Source: Pegea sp. RAD2-039 (taxonomy: Eukaryota; Chordata; Thaliacea; Salpida; Salpidae). Taken from it: DNA of 64,000 bases. The stretch covers positions 304,273-368,272 of the forward strand of contig JAQGEQ010000240.1 of the NCBI GenBank assembly GCA_034620365.1, read 5' to 3'. Positions 25,312 through 37,805 of the stretch are shown here, one piece after another. The notes beneath the pieces were generated by a model. It worked only from the letters and a program-made list of their open reading frames with translations. It was not told the origin of the DNA and did no database searches. Within the stretch, counting starts at the first letter, position 1. Every line of letters begins with the position of its first letter. The position numbers were made by a program, and so were the translations under genes.

Positions 25312-26400
25312 AGTTTATGTATTTAAGTAAAAAAAAAATTAAAAAATTACAAATTTAAAAATTACTTTGTATATTAGTTATTTGCTAAAATCTTAAAAGA
25401 AAGTTTTCTATATATATATTTTATATTATTTTTATGTTTGTAAGATTTATGTAACTCATATCTAGTTTCATTCTAGCTTGTATTTTAGCTTCTAAAATAC
25501 ACTTCTAAATACATCTACATAAAATTGATGTTTTCAAAGCTTTACACCTTAAACAAAATATAGAGTTTTAATTCAAATGTCAGATACATTAGAAAATATT
25601 TTTTTCTTTAAAGTTGATTATTAGTTATGTTTAAGTATAAAATCTTAAGATTCGTTTAATAAGTTTATTTCTAATAACTTTTTTAATTACTAATTTAGTA
25701 TTTTTCTGGAATAACTAAATTTATCTGTGTTTAAGAAAAACTTGTTTAGTTTATTATTTAAACTAACAAGGATCTGATTTACTTTGAGAATAAAATTTAC
25801 AATTCAAAGATGTAAGTCTTAAAAATCTGAAGCATTTTATAAAAAGTCTAAAATTAATTTTTTGCTTTCTATATCTCTGTTAACATCTGTCACTAAAGTG
25901 AATGAATTACTTTTGTAATTAAAGTTTAATTGAAATTTTAATTCCAGTTGTATTTATATCTTCGTGATTTGAAATTAAAAAACTCATTTAATGAAACAAC
26001 AACATGTCCCCAAATCTTGTTTAAAAGATTTTTTCGGAACTGATAAGCTTGTTGGTAACTTAAACTTATATTCATCAATTCAAATACAACAGAGATATTA
26101 ATAATGCTGAATGAAAATTTATAAAAGTTTAATTTAAATTAAATATTTTAACTCTTTCTACAGTTTTCAACGATTTTAATTTTAGTAAAAATTAAATCAA
26201 AATTTTATTATAGTTGTATTTTTCAATGTCATCATTATTATATCAGACTTAAAACCAGTTTCCTTATCAAGCTGTTGTAGCTTGGATTTTGTTAAAGTTT
26301 TTTTTAAAGATGTAACAATGTTTGCAAATTACTTACTTATACCAAGCTTAATAATAAAATTGAAAGCAGATCACAAATCATAATTTACATAAAGCTCATG
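25312..26400. repeat. Gene-less first unit of the array
   Basis: Spacer sequence of the unit is recognisable (for example the CATGTCCCCAAATCTTG segment near 26002), but it jumps near 25415 from the part just 3' of the gene to the part well 5' of it, so the whole gene and its promoter are deleted. It is more diverged than the inner units, as expected at an array edge. Confidence 0.8.
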
Positions 26401-26767
26401 TATTTAAGTAAAAAACTTCTACATATTTACACATTTAGAAAATACTTTGTATTTTAGTTATCTGCTAAAATCTTAAAAGAAAGTTCCCTATAAAAGATAA
26501 TAACTTTATTTAAAGAGTTTAAAAAATATCAAAGGAATCGTTTTTGATTTAGTTTCTTTTCTAGGACTTTTATAGAGTTTGACAAAAAACAATTTTACAC
26601 CAAAAATTACTTGAAATTTATTTAAATATTTTTCCAAAATATACTATTTAGTTTGTAATATGATAGAGACAGTTTTAGTACAAATAATTTGATTAAAAGC
26701 AAAAAGCACAACAATTTTATATCAAAAGATGATGAAAAGTTAGAACATTTATATAATTCAATTTATT

Positions 26768-27190
26768 TTATTTTGAACACATTTTGACAAGATCTTTGTT
26801 ATTTGCGACACATTGACAAGCCTTAGGAAGAAGTAATCTTCCTATATTTCCTTCTTGATCTTTAACTTCTTCGGTGAAAAGGATTGCCTCATTATGAAAT
26901 CTAACCATTTTTCCACATGTAGTAGGATTGAGGCAATATGGATGACATCTTTTGATCATGATTAGACCAGTTCGAAGATTTCCACAATAAATCTCGATAT
27001 CACTTGATTGAGATATAGTGAACAAGTTCTTTCTTCGGCGAGTAAAACTTTCACAATTCTTCAAAATGAAATCTTTGGTAGATCTTGGAATTCCTTTTAA
27101 AATAATTGAAGATGGTAGCAGTTGTTTTTGAGCTTTCACCAAAAGAGGACAAGTTATTGAAAAAATGATGAAGAAAATAATTGATTTCAT
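26768..27190 (-). CDS. Array gene 1: secreted 140-residue eight-cysteine protein (most diverged)
   Basis: One exon, ATG at 27190, stop TAA at 26768. A signal peptide covers about residues 1-20 (hydrophobic FFIIFSITC, cut near VKA-Q). The mature part has eight Cys at 46, 69, 82, 86, 92, 125, 127 and 138, and a basic run RRRK at 51-54 that could be a processing site. This copy differs from the others at I4, P15, K22, Y85 and G93 while all eight Cys stay, and shares L76, A129 and M137 with genes 5 and 7. I recognise no family by sequence; the closing C-x-C plus a last Cys recalls small cystine-knot cytokines, which is only an inference. Expression as an individual gene is likely because each copy has its own TATA box. 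Confidence 0.85.
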   Translation of the reverse strand: MKSIIFFIIFSITCPLLVKAQKQLLPSSIILKGIPRSTKDFILKNCESFTRRRKNLFTISQSSDIEIYCGNLRTGLIMIKRCHPYCLNPTTCGKMVRFHNEAILFTEEVKDQEGNIGRLLLPKACQCVANNKDLVKMCSK

Positions 27191-27270
27191 TTCAGTTGTT
27201 TTGAAACTTGTTGATAATCAGTATTACTATAATATCAGTTACTTTATGATATTACTTGAAATGTGTTTGC

Positions 27271-27374
27271 TTATATATTATCTTACCGAAAGTTGAAATA
27301 ATATTTAAAAATAGAAATTAAACTAAATCGAAAACTTTATGTTGACGTTCAGTTAACTAACGTTAAAACATCAC
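27271..27374 (-). promoter_or_regulatory. Promoter of array gene 1 (TATA plus degraded inverted repeat)
   Basis: TATATAAG at 27271-27279, about 80-90 bases before the ATG. The upstream element at 27341-27374 keeps the TTGACGTT half but has AACATCA instead of AACGTCA in the other half, so the palindrome is damaged in this edge copy. Confidence 0.55.
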
Positions 27375-28452
27375 AAAAATTTACAACTTATATCAATTTA
27401 ACTTCCTTCTTCAAGTAGTAAATTCAGTAATTGTTGCAACATTGCAGATTTAGTTTTTTATGATAATGTTTCAATAGGTTATTTATATATATGGGGTTTT
27501 GATAAACTTTCTGGGGAAAATAGAAGTGGTGAAAACTAAAATCTAAAAGAAGTTAAATGAATCATAGATAATTTTTAATATAAACATTTTATATTATTTT
27601 TTTGTTTGTGACATTTATGTTATATATGTAACTCATATCTAGTTTCTTTCTAACTTGTATTATAGCTTTTAAAATATACTTCTAAATACATCTACTAATA
27701 TTGATATTTTCAAATCATTACACCTTAAACAAAATCTAGAGTTTTAATTCAAAAGTCAAATACAACAGAGACATTAAAAATACTGAATGAAAATTTATAA
27801 AAGTTAAATTTAAATTAAATATTTTAACTCTTTCTACAGTTTTCAACGATTTTAATTTTAGTAAAAATTAAATTAAAATTTTATTAGATCTCTATTTTTC
27901 AATGTCATCATTATTATATCAGACTTAAAACCAGTTTCTTTATAGAGCTGACGTAGCTTGGATTTTGTTAAAGCTTTTTTAAAGATGTAACAATGTATGC
28001 AATTTACTTACTTATACCAAACTATATAATAAAATTGAAAGCAGATCACAAATCATAATTAACATAAAGCTCATGTATTTAAGTAAAAAACTTCTACATA
28101 ATTACATGTTTAGAAAATACTTTGTATTTTAGTTATCTGCTAAAATCTTGAAAGAAAGTTTTCTATAAAAGATAATAACTTTATTTAACATATTAAAAAA
28201 ACATCAAAGATGTCGTTGTAGATTTAGTTTCTTTTTTAAAACTTTTACATAATTTGATAATAAATAATTTTACTCAGATGTTTAAACGAAACTTATTTAA
28301 ATATTTTTCTAAAATATACTATTTACCTTGACTTAGTTTGTAATATGAAAGAGAAAGTTTTTTTACAAAAAATTTTATTAAAAGCGAAAAGCACAAAAAT
28401 TTTATACTAAAAGATGATGAAAAGTTAGAACATTTATATAATTCAATTTAAT

Positions 28453-28875
28453 TTATTTTGAACACATTTTGACAAGATCTTTGTTATTTACGACACATTG
28501 ACAGGCCTTAGGAAGAAGTAATCTTCCTATATTTCCTTCTTGATCTTTAACTTCTTCGGTGAAAAGGATTGCCTCATTATGAAATCTAACCATTTTTCGA
28601 CATGTAGTAGGATTGAGGCAATCTGGATGACATCTTTTGATCATGATTACACCAGTTCGCAGATTTCCACAATAAATCTCGATATCACTTGATTGAGATA
28701 TAGTGAACAAGTTCTTTCTTCGGCGAGTAAAACTTTCACAATTCTTCAAAATGAAATCTTTGGTAGATCTTGGAATTCCTTTTAAAATAATTGAAGATGG
28801 TAGCAGTTGTTGTTGAGCTTTCACCAAAAGATGACAAGTTATTGAAAAAATGATAAAGAAAATAGTTGATTTCAT
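28453..28875 (-). CDS. Array gene 2: secreted 140-residue eight-cysteine protein
   Basis: Same single-exon layout and signal peptide as its array neighbours, start MKSTIFFIIF. It carries V76 and V129 like genes 3, 4 and 6, but M137 like genes 1, 5 and 7, so it is a mosaic of the two subtypes. The Lys-136/Cys-138 end and the C125-x-C127 pair are intact. The spacer downstream of it (toward gene 1) is the one shortened by about 500 bases. No frameshift or stop is present, so it should be functional. Confidence 0.85.
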   Translation of the reverse strand: MKSTIFFIIFSITCHLLVKAQQQLLPSSIILKGIPRSTKDFILKNCESFTRRRKNLFTISQSSDIEIYCGNLRTGVIMIKRCHPDCLNPTTCRKMVRFHNEAILFTEEVKDQEGNIGRLLLPKACQCVVNNKDLVKMCSK

Positions 28876-28954
28876 TTCAGTTGTTTTGAAACTTGTTGAT
28901 AATCAGTATTACTATAATATCAATTACTTTAGTGATATTACTTGAAATGTGCTT

Positions 28955-29060
28955 GCTTATATATTATCTTACCGAAAGTTGAAATAATATTTAAAAATAG
29001 AAATTAAACTTAATCAAAAACTTTGTGTTGACGTTCAGGTAACTAACGTTAAAACGTCAG
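28955..29060 (-). promoter_or_regulatory. Promoter of array gene 2 (TATA plus inverted repeat)
   Basis: TATATAAGC at about 28955-28964 and the inverted TGACGTT...AACGTCA element at 29028-29060. Spacing to the ATG is as in the other copies. Confidence 0.6.
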
Positions 29061-30635
29061 ATAGATTTACAGTTTATATCAATTTAACTTCCTTCTTCAA
29101 GTAGTAAATTCAGTAATTGTTGCAACATTGCAGATATAGTTTTTTTGTTAATGTTTCAATAGGTTATTTTTATATATATGGGATTTTGATAAACTTTCTG
29201 GGGAAAATAGAAGTGGTGAAAACTAAAATCTAAAAGAAGTTAAATGAATCATAGATAATTTTTAATATAAATATTTTATATTATTTTTATGTTTGTGAAA
29301 TTTATGTAATTTATGTAACTCTTATCTAGTTTTTTTCTAACTTGTATTATAGCTTCTAAAATATACTTCTAAATACATCTACTAAAAATTGATGTTTTCA
29401 AATCTTTACACCTTAAACAAAATATAGAGTTTTAATTCAAAAGTCAGCTACATTAGAAAAAAATTTTTTCTTTAAAATTGGTTATTAGTTTTTATTTAAA
29501 TATAAAATCTTAAGATTGGTTTAATATATTTATTTGTAATAACTTTTTTAATTCCAAATTTAGTGTTTTTTGGAATAACTACATTTGTCTGTGTTTAAAA
29601 ATATTTGTTTAGTTTATTTTATAAACTATCAAGGATCTGATTTACTTTGAGAATAAAATTTACAATTCAAAGATGTAAATCTTCAAAATTTGAAGCATTT
29701 TATAAAAAGTCTAAAATTATTTTGTTGCTTTCTATATCTCTTTTAACATCTGTCACTAAAGTGAATGAATTACTTTTGTAATTAAAGTTTAATTGAGATT
29801 TTAATTCCAGTTGTATTTATATCTTTGTGATTTGAAATTTAAAAACTCATTTAATGCAACAACATGTCCCCAAATCTTGTTTAAAAGATTTTTCGGAACT
29901 GATAAGCTTGTTGGTAACTTAAACTTCTATTCATCAATTCAAATACAACAGAGACATTAATAATGCTGAATGAAAATTTACAAAAATTTAATTTAAATTA
30001 ATTATTTTAACTCTTTCTACAGTTTTCAACGATTTTAATTTTAGTAAAAATTAAATCAAAATTTTATTATAGTTGTATTTTTCAATGTCATCATTATTAT
30101 ATCAGACTTAAAACCAGTTTCTTTATCAAGATGTCGTAGCTTGGATTTTGTTAAAGTTTTTTTAAAAGATGTAACAATGTTTGCAAATTACTTACTTATA
30201 CTAAACTATATAATAAAATTGAAAGCAGATCACAAATCATAATTTACATAAAGCTCATGTATTTAAGTAGAAAACCTCTACATAATTACATGTTTAGAAA
30301 ATACTTTGTATTTTAGTTATCTGCTAAAATCTTAAAAGAAAGTGTTCTATAAAACTATCGACTTTATTTAACGTATTAAAATAACATCAAAGAAGTTGTT
30401 TTTGATTTAGTTTCTTTTTTAAAACTGTTTCAGAATTTGATAGAAAATGATTTTACTCAAAAGTTTAAACAAATTTTATTTAAATGTTTTTCTAAAATAT
30501 ACTATTTACCTTGACTTAATTTGTAATATGAAAGAGACAGTTTGTTTACAAATGATTTTATTAAAAGCAAAAAGCACAACAATTTTATACTTAAAGTAGA
30601 TGAAAAGTTAGAACATTTATATAATTCAATTTAAT

Positions 30636-31058
30636 TTATTTTGAACACGTTTTGACAAGATCTTTGTTATTTACGACACATTGACAAGCCTTAGGAAGAA
30701 GTAATCTTCCTATATTTCCTTCTTGATCTTTAACTTCTTCGGTGAAAAGGATTGCCTCATTATGAAATCTAACCATTTTTCGACATGTAGTAGGATTGAG
30801 GCAATCTGGATGACATCTTTTGATCATGATTACACCAGTTCGCAGATTTCCACAATAAATCTCGATATCACTTGATTGAGATATAGTGAACAAGTTCTTT
30901 CTTCGGCGAGTAAAACTTTCACAATTCTTCAAAATGAAATCTTTGGTAGATCTTGGAATTCCTTTTAAAATAATTGAAGATGGTAGCAGTTGTTGTTGAG
31001 CTTTCACCAAAAGATGACAAGTTATTGAAAAAATGATGAAGAAAATAGTTGATTTCAT
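30636..31058 (-). CDS. Array gene 3: secreted 140-residue eight-cysteine protein
   Basis: Intact single-exon copy of the V76/V129/T137 subtype, the commonest form in the middle of the array. It can serve as the reference protein: signal peptide 1-20, a Ser/Ile-rich stretch to residue 45, the first Cys at 46, a basic run at 51-54, then the Cys-rich core 69-92, an acidic EEVKDQEG loop and the C-x-C end. The small mature size (about 120 residues) and the even Cys count fit a disulfide-stabilised secreted factor. Target and function are unknown. Confidence 0.85.
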   Translation of the reverse strand: MKSTIFFIIFSITCHLLVKAQQQLLPSSIILKGIPRSTKDFILKNCESFTRRRKNLFTISQSSDIEIYCGNLRTGVIMIKRCHPDCLNPTTCRKMVRFHNEAILFTEEVKDQEGNIGRLLLPKACQCVVNNKDLVKTCSK

Positions 31059-31137
31059 TTCAGTTGTTTTGAAACTTGTTGATAATCAGTATTACTATAA
31101 TATCAGTTACTTTAGTGATATTACTTGAAATGTGCTT

Positions 31138-31242
31138 GCTTATATATTATCTTACCGAAAGTTGAAATAATATTTAAAAATAGAAATTAAACTTAATCGA
31201 AAACTTTATGTTGACGTTCAGGTAACTAACGTTAAAACGTCA
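31138..31242 (-). promoter_or_regulatory. Promoter of array gene 3 (TATA plus inverted repeat)
   Basis: TATA box at 31138-31148; inverted element at 31210-31242 with TTGACGTT at one end, a TAACGTTA centre-side palindrome and AACGTCA at the other end. Confidence 0.6.
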
Positions 31243-32822
31243 CATAAATTTACAGTTTATATCAATTTAACTTCCTTCTTCAAGTAGTAAATTCAGTAAT
31301 TGTTGCAACATTGCAGATATAGTTTTTTATGATAATGTTTCAGCAAGTTATTTATATATATATGGGATTTTGATAAACTTTCGGGGGAAAATAGAAGTGG
31401 TGAAAACTAAAATCTAAAAGAAGTTAAATGAATCATAGATAATTTTTAATATAAACATTTTATATTATTTTTATGTTTGTGAGATTTATGTAATTTATGT
31501 AACTCATATCTAGTTTCTTTCTAACTTGTATTTTAGCTTTTAAAATATACTTCTAAACACATCTACTATTATTGATGTTTTCAAATCTTTACACCTTAAA
31601 CAAAATCTAGAGTTTTAATTCAAAAGTCAGCTACATTAGAAAAAAATTTTTTCTTTAAAATTGGTTATTAGTTTTTATTTAAATATAAAATCTTAAGATT
31701 GGTTTAATATATTTATTTGTAATAACTTTTTTAATTCCAAATTTAGTGTTTTTTGGAATAACTACATTTGTCTGTGTTTAAAAATATTTGTTTAGTTTAT
31801 TTTATAAACTATCAAGGATCTGATTTACTTTGAGAATAAAATTTACAATTCAAAGATGCAAATCTTAAAAATTTGAAACATTTTATAAATAGTCTAAAAT
31901 TATTTTGTTGCTTTCTATATTTCTTTTAACATCTGTCACTAAAGTGAATGAATTACTTTTGTAATTAAAGTTTAATTGAGATTTTAATTCCAGTTGTATT
32001 TATATCTTTGTGATTTGAAATTTAAAAACTCATTTAATGAAACAACAACATGTCCCCAAATCTTGTTTAAAAGATTTTTCGGAACTGATAAGCTTGTTGG
32101 TAACTTAAACTTCTATTCATCAATTCAAATACAACAGAGACATTAATAATACTGAATGAAAATTTATAAAAATTTAATTTAAATTAAATCTTTTAACTCT
32201 TTCTACAGTTTTCAACGATTTTAATTTTAGTAAAAATTAAATCAAAATTTTATTATAGTTGTATTTTTCAATGTCATCATTATTATATCAGACTTAAAAC
32301 CAGTTTCTTTATCAAGATGTCGCAGCTTGGATTTTGTTAAAGTTTTTTTAAAAGATGTAACAATGTTTGCAAATTACTTACTTATACTAAACTATATAAT
32401 AAAATTGAAAGCAGATCACAAATCATAATTTACATAAAGCTCATGTATTTAAGTAAAAAACCTCTATATAATTACATGTTTAGAAAATACTTTGTATTTT
32501 AGTTATCTGCTAAAATCTTAAAAGAAAGTGTTCTATAAAAGCTATCGACTTTATTTAACGTATTAAAATAACATCACAGAAGTTGTTTTTGATTTAGTTT
32601 CTTTTTTAAAACTGTTTCAGAATTTGATAGAAAATGATTTTACTCAAAAGTTTAAACAAATTTTATTTAAATGTTTTTCTAAAATATACTATTTACCTTG
32701 ACTTAATTTGTAATATGAAAGAGACAGTTTGTTTACAAATGATTTTATTAAAAGCAAAAAGCACAACAATTTTATACTTAAAGTAGATGAAAAGTTAGAA
32801 CATTTATATAATTCAATTTAAT

Positions 32823-33245
32823 TTATTTTGAACACGTTTTGACAAGATCTTTCTTATTTACGACACATTGACAAGCCTTAGGAAGAAGTAATCTTCCTAT
32901 ATTTCCTTCTTGATCTTTAACTTCTTCGGTGAAAAGGATTGCCTCATTATGAAATCTAACCATTTTTCGACATGTAGTAGGATTGAGGCAATCTGGATGA
33001 CATCTTTTGATCATGATTACACCAGTTCGCAGATTTCCACAATAAATCTCGATATCACTTGATTGAGATATAGTGAACAAGTTCTTTCTTCGGCGAGTAA
33101 AACTTTCACAATTCTTCAAAATGAAATCTTTGGTAGATCTTGGAATTCCTTTTAAAATAATTGAAGATGGTAGCAGTTGTTGTTGAGCTTTCACCAAAAG
33201 ATGACAAGTTATTGAAAAAATGATGAAGAAAATAGTTGATTTCAT
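32823..33245 (-). CDS. Array gene 4: secreted 140-residue eight-cysteine protein
   Basis: Identical to gene 3 at the protein level except N131 is replaced by Lys, giving an NKKD segment after the C-x-C pair. It belongs to the V76/V129/T137 subtype. The flanking 3' sequence also matches gene 3 (ending TTTATATAATTCAATTTAA on the plus strand), so genes 3 and 4 look like the product of the same duplication. Confidence 0.85.
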   Translation of the reverse strand: MKSTIFFIIFSITCHLLVKAQQQLLPSSIILKGIPRSTKDFILKNCESFTRRRKNLFTISQSSDIEIYCGNLRTGVIMIKRCHPDCLNPTTCRKMVRFHNEAILFTEEVKDQEGNIGRLLLPKACQCVVNKKDLVKTCSK

Positions 33246-33324
33246 TTCAGTTGTTTTGAAACTTGTTGATAATCAGTATTACTATAATATCAGTTACTTT
33301 AGTGATGTTACTTGAAATGTGCTT

Positions 33325-33430
33325 GCTTATATATTATCTTACCGAAAGTTGAAATAATATTTAAAAATAGAAATTAAACTAAATCAAAAACTTTGTGTTG
33401 ACGTTCAGGTAACTAACGTTAAAACGTCAG
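33325..33430 (-). promoter_or_regulatory. Promoter of array gene 4 (TATA plus inverted repeat)
   Basis: TATA box at about 33325-33335; inverted TGACGT element at 33398-33430, intact. Confidence 0.6.
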
Positions 33431-35010
33431 ATAGATTTACAGATTATATCACTTTAACTTCCTTCTTCAAGTAGTAAATTCACTAATTGTTGCAACATTG
33501 CAGATATAGTATTTTATGATAATGTTTCAGCAAGTTATTTATATATATATGGGATTTTGATAAACTTTCTGGGGAAAATAGAAGTGGTACAAACTAAAAT
33601 CTAAAAGAAGTTAGATGAATCATAGATAATTTTTAATATAAACACTTTATATTATTTTTTTGTTTGTGACATTTATGTTATATATGTAACTCTTATCTAG
33701 TTTCTTTCTAACTTGTATTTAGCTTTTAAAATATACTTCTAAATACATCTACTAATATTGATGTTTTCAAATCTTTACACCTTAAACAAAATCTAGAGTT
33801 TTAATTCAAAAGTCAGCTACATTAGAAAAAACTTTTTTATTTAAAATTGGTTATTAGTTTTTATTTAAATATATAATCTTAAGATTGGTTTAATATATTT
33901 ATTTTGTAATAACTTTTTTAATTCCAAATTTAGTGTTTTTTGGAATAACTACATTTGTCTGTGTTTAAAAATATTTGTTTAGTTTATTTTATAAACTATC
34001 AAGGATCTGATTTACTTTGAGAATAAAATTTACAATTCAAAGATGTAAATCTTCAAAATTTGAAGCATTTTATAAAAAGTCTAAAATTATTTTGTTGCTT
34101 TCTATATCTCTTTTAACATCTGTCACTAAAGTGAATGAATTACTTTTGTAATTAAAGTTTAATTGAGATTTTAATTCCAGTTGTATTTATATCTTTGTGA
34201 TTTGAAATTTAAAAACTCATTTAATGAAACAACAACATGTCCCCAAATCTTGTTTAAAAGATTTTTCGGAACTGATAAGCTTGTTGGTAACTTAAACTTC
34301 TATTCATCAATTCAAATACAACAGAGACATTAATAATGCTGAATGAAAATTTATAAAAATTTAATTTAAATTAATTATTTTAACTCTTTCTACAGTTTTC
34401 AAACGATTTTAATTTTAGTAAAAATTAAATCAAAATTTTATTATAGTTGTATTTTTCAATGTCATCATTATTATATCAGACTTAAAACCAGTTTCTTTAT
34501 CAAGATGTCGTAGCTTGGATTTTGTTAAAGTTTTTTTAAAAGATGTAACAATGTTTGCAAATTACTTACTTATACTAAACTATATAATAAAATTGAAAGC
34601 AGATCACAAATCATAATTTACATAAAGCTCATGTATTTAAGTAAAAAACCTCTACATAATTACATGTTTAGAAAATACTTTGTATTTTAGTTATCTGCTA
34701 AAATCTTAAAAGAAAGTGTTCTATAAAAGCTATCGACTTTATTTAACGTATTAAAATAACATCAAAGAAGTTGTTTTTGATTTAGTTTCTTTTTTTAAAC
34801 TGTTTCAGAATTTGATAGAAAATGATTTTACTTAAACGTTTAAACGAAACTTATTTAAATATTTTGCTAAAATATACTATTTACCTTGACTTAGTTTTTT
34901 AATATGAAAGAGACTATTTTTTTACAAATGATTTTAATAAAAACGAAAAGCACAACAATTTTATATAAAAGTAGATGAAAAGTTAGAACATTTCTGTAAT
35001 TCAAATTAAT

Positions 35011-35433
35011 TTATTTTGAACACATTTTGACAAGATCTTTGTTATTTGCGACACATTGACAAGCCTTAGGAAGAAGTAATCTTCCTATATTTCCTTCTTG
35101 ATCTTTAACTTCTTCGGTGAAAAGGATTGCCTCATTATGAAATCTAACCATTTTTCGACATGTAGTAGGATTGAGGCAATCTGGATGACATCTTTTGATC
35201 ATGATTAGACCAGTTCGCAGATTTCCACAATAAATCTCGATATCACTTGATTGAGATATAGTGAACAAGTTCTTTCTACGGCGAGTAAAACTTTCACAAT
35301 TCTTCAAAATGAAATCTTTGGTAGATCTTGGAATTCCTTTTAAAATAATTGAAGATGGTAGCAGTTGTTGTTGAGCTTTCACCAAAAGATGACAAGTTAT
35401 TGAAAAAATGATGAAGAAAATAGTAGATTTCAT
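35011..35433 (-). CDS. Array gene 5: secreted 140-residue eight-cysteine protein
   Basis: Intact copy of the L76/A129/M137 subtype. The protein is identical to that of gene 7, and the two also share a distinctive 3' flank (CATTTCTGTAATTC on the plus strand) that the genes between and before them lack. One silent change, CTACGGC for CTTCGGC near 35277, separates the coding sequences of 5 and 7. Thus genes 5 and 7 are closer to each other than either is to gene 6, which sits between them. Confidence 0.85.
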   Translation of the reverse strand: MKSTIFFIIFSITCHLLVKAQQQLLPSSIILKGIPRSTKDFILKNCESFTRRRKNLFTISQSSDIEIYCGNLRTGLIMIKRCHPDCLNPTTCRKMVRFHNEAILFTEEVKDQEGNIGRLLLPKACQCVANNKDLVKMCSK

Positions 35434-35512
35434 TTCAGTTGTTTTGAAACTTGTTGATAATCAGTATTACTATAATATCAGTTACTTTAGTGATATTACT
35501 TGAAATGTGCTT

Positions 35513-35617
35513 GCTTATATATTATCTTACCGAAAGTTGAAATAATATTTAAAAATAGAAATTAAACTTAATCGAAAACTTTATGTTGACGTTCAGGTAA
35601 CTAACGTTAAAACGTCA
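35513..35617 (-). promoter_or_regulatory. Promoter of array gene 5 (TATA plus inverted repeat)
   Basis: TATA box at about 35513-35523; inverted TGACGT element at 35585-35617, intact. Confidence 0.6.
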
Positions 35618-37198
35618 CATAAATTTACAGTTATATCAATTTAACTTCCTTCTTCAAGTAGTAAATTCAGTAATTGTTGCAACATTGCAGATATAGTTTT
35701 TTATGATAATGTTTCAGCAAGTTATTTATATATATATGGGATTTTGATAAACTTTCGGGGGAAAATATAAGTGGTGAAAACTAAAATCTAAAAGAAGTTA
35801 GATGAATCATAGATAATTTTTAATATAAACATTTTATATTATTTTTATGTTTGTGAGATTTATGTAATTTATGTAACTCATATCTAGTTTCTTTCTAACT
35901 TGTATTTTAGCTTCTAAAATATACTTCTAAATACATCTACTTAAAATTGATGTTTTCAAATATTTACACCTTAAACAAAATCTAGAGTTTTAATTCAAAT
36001 GTCAGATACATTAGAAAAAAATTTTTTGTTTAAAATTGGTTATTAGTTTTTATTTAAATATATAATCTTAAGATTGGTTTAATATATTTATTTGTAATAA
36101 CTTTTTTAATTCCAAATTTAGTGTTTTTTGGAATAACTACATTTGTCTGTGTTTAAAAATATTTGTTTAGTTTATTTTATAAACTATCAAGGATCTGATT
36201 TACTTTGAGAATAAAATTTACAATTCAAAGATGCAAATCTTAAAAATTTGAAGCATTTTATAAAAAGTCTAAAATTATTTTGTTGCTTTCTATATCTCTT
36301 TTAACATCTGTCATTAAAGTGAATGAATTACTTTTGTAATTAAAGTTTAATTGAGATTTTAATTCCAGTTGTATTTATATCTTTGTGATTTGAAATTTAA
36401 AAACTCATTTAATGAAACAACAACATGTCCCCAAATCTTGTTTATAAGATTTTTTCGGAACTGATAAGCTTGTTGGTAACTTAAACTTCTATTCATCAAT
36501 TCAAATACAACAGAGATATTAATAATGCTGAATGAAAATTTATAAAAATTTAATTTAAATTAAATCTTTTAACTCTTTCTACAGTTTTCAACGATTTTAA
36601 TTTTAGTAAAAATTAAATCAAAATTTTATTATAGTTGTATTTTTCAATGTCATCATTATTATATCAGACTTAAAACCAGTTTCTTATCAAGCTGTCGTAG
36701 CTTGGATTTTGTTAAAGTTTTTTTAAAAGATGTAACAATGTTTGCAAATTACTTACTTATACTAAACTATATAATAAAATTGAAAGCAGATCACAAATCA
36801 TAATTTACATAAAGCTCATGTATTTAAGTAAAAAACTTCTACATAATTACACATTTAGAAAATACTTTGTATTTTAGTTATCTGCTAAAATCTTAAAAGA
36901 AAGTGTTCTATAAAAGCTATCGACTTTATTTAACGTATTAAAATAACATCAAAGAAGTCGTTTTTGATTTAGTTTCTTTTTTTAAACTGTTTCAGAATTT
37001 GATAGAAAATGATTTTACTTAAACGTTTAAACGAAACTTATTTAAATATTTTTCTAAAATATACTATTTACCTTGACTTAGTTTGTAATATGAAAGAGAC
37101 TAGTTTTTTTACAAATGATTTTATTAAAAGCGAAAAGCACAACAATTTTATACTAAAAGATGATGAAAAGTTAGAACATTTATATAATTCAAATTAAT

Positions 37199-37621
37199 TT
37201 ATTTTGAACACGTTTTGACAAGATCTTTGTTATTTACGACACATTGACAAGCCTTAGGAAGAAGTAATCTTCCTATATTTCCTTCTTGATCTTTAACTTC
37301 TTCGGTGAAAAGGATTGCCTCATTATGAAATCTAACCATTTTTCGACATGTAGTAGGATTGAGGCAATCTGGATGACATCTTTTGATCATGATTACACCA
37401 GTTTGTAGATTTCCACAATAAATCTCGATATCACTTGATTGAGATATAGTGAACAAGTTCTTTCTTCGGCGAGTAAAACTTTCACAATTCTTCAAAATGA
37501 AATCTTTGGTAGATCCTGGAATTCCTTTTAAAATAATTGAAGATGGTAGCAGTTGTTGTTGAGCTTTCACCAAAAGATGACAAGTTATTGAAAAAATGAT
37601 GAAGAAAATAGTTGATTTCAT
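37199..37621 (-). CDS. Array gene 6: secreted 140-residue eight-cysteine protein
   Basis: Intact copy of the V76/V129/T137 subtype with two private changes, R36G (GIPGSTKD) and R73Q (NLQTG). Both remove a positive charge outside the Cys framework. Its 3' flank mixes the two flank types (TATATAATTC followed by AAATTAATTT), which suggests recombination or conversion with its neighbours. Confidence 0.85.
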   Translation of the reverse strand: MKSTIFFIIFSITCHLLVKAQQQLLPSSIILKGIPGSTKDFILKNCESFTRRRKNLFTISQSSDIEIYCGNLQTGVIMIKRCHPDCLNPTTCRKMVRFHNEAILFTEEVKDQEGNIGRLLLPKACQCVVNNKDLVKTCSK

Positions 37622-37700
37622 TTCAGTTGTTTTGAAACTTGTTGATAATCAGTATTACTATAATATCAGTTACTTTAGTGATGTTACTTGAAATGTGCTT

Positions 37701-37805
37701 GCTTATATATTATCTTACCGAAAGTTGAAATAATATTTAAAAATAGAAATTAAACTTAATCGAAAACTTTATGTTGACGTTCAGGTAACTGACGTTAAAA
37801 CGTCA
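37701..37805 (-). promoter_or_regulatory. Promoter of array gene 6 (TATA plus inverted repeat)
   Basis: TATA box at 37701-37711; inverted element at 37773-37805, with CTGACGTT in place of CTAACGTT inside, which adds a further TGACGT half-site. Confidence 0.6.

Noticed and set aside
37009-37197. 62-codon plus-strand frame just 3' of array gene 6
   Set aside because: It exists in only one unit of the array, so it is a chance opening caused by point changes in the spacer.
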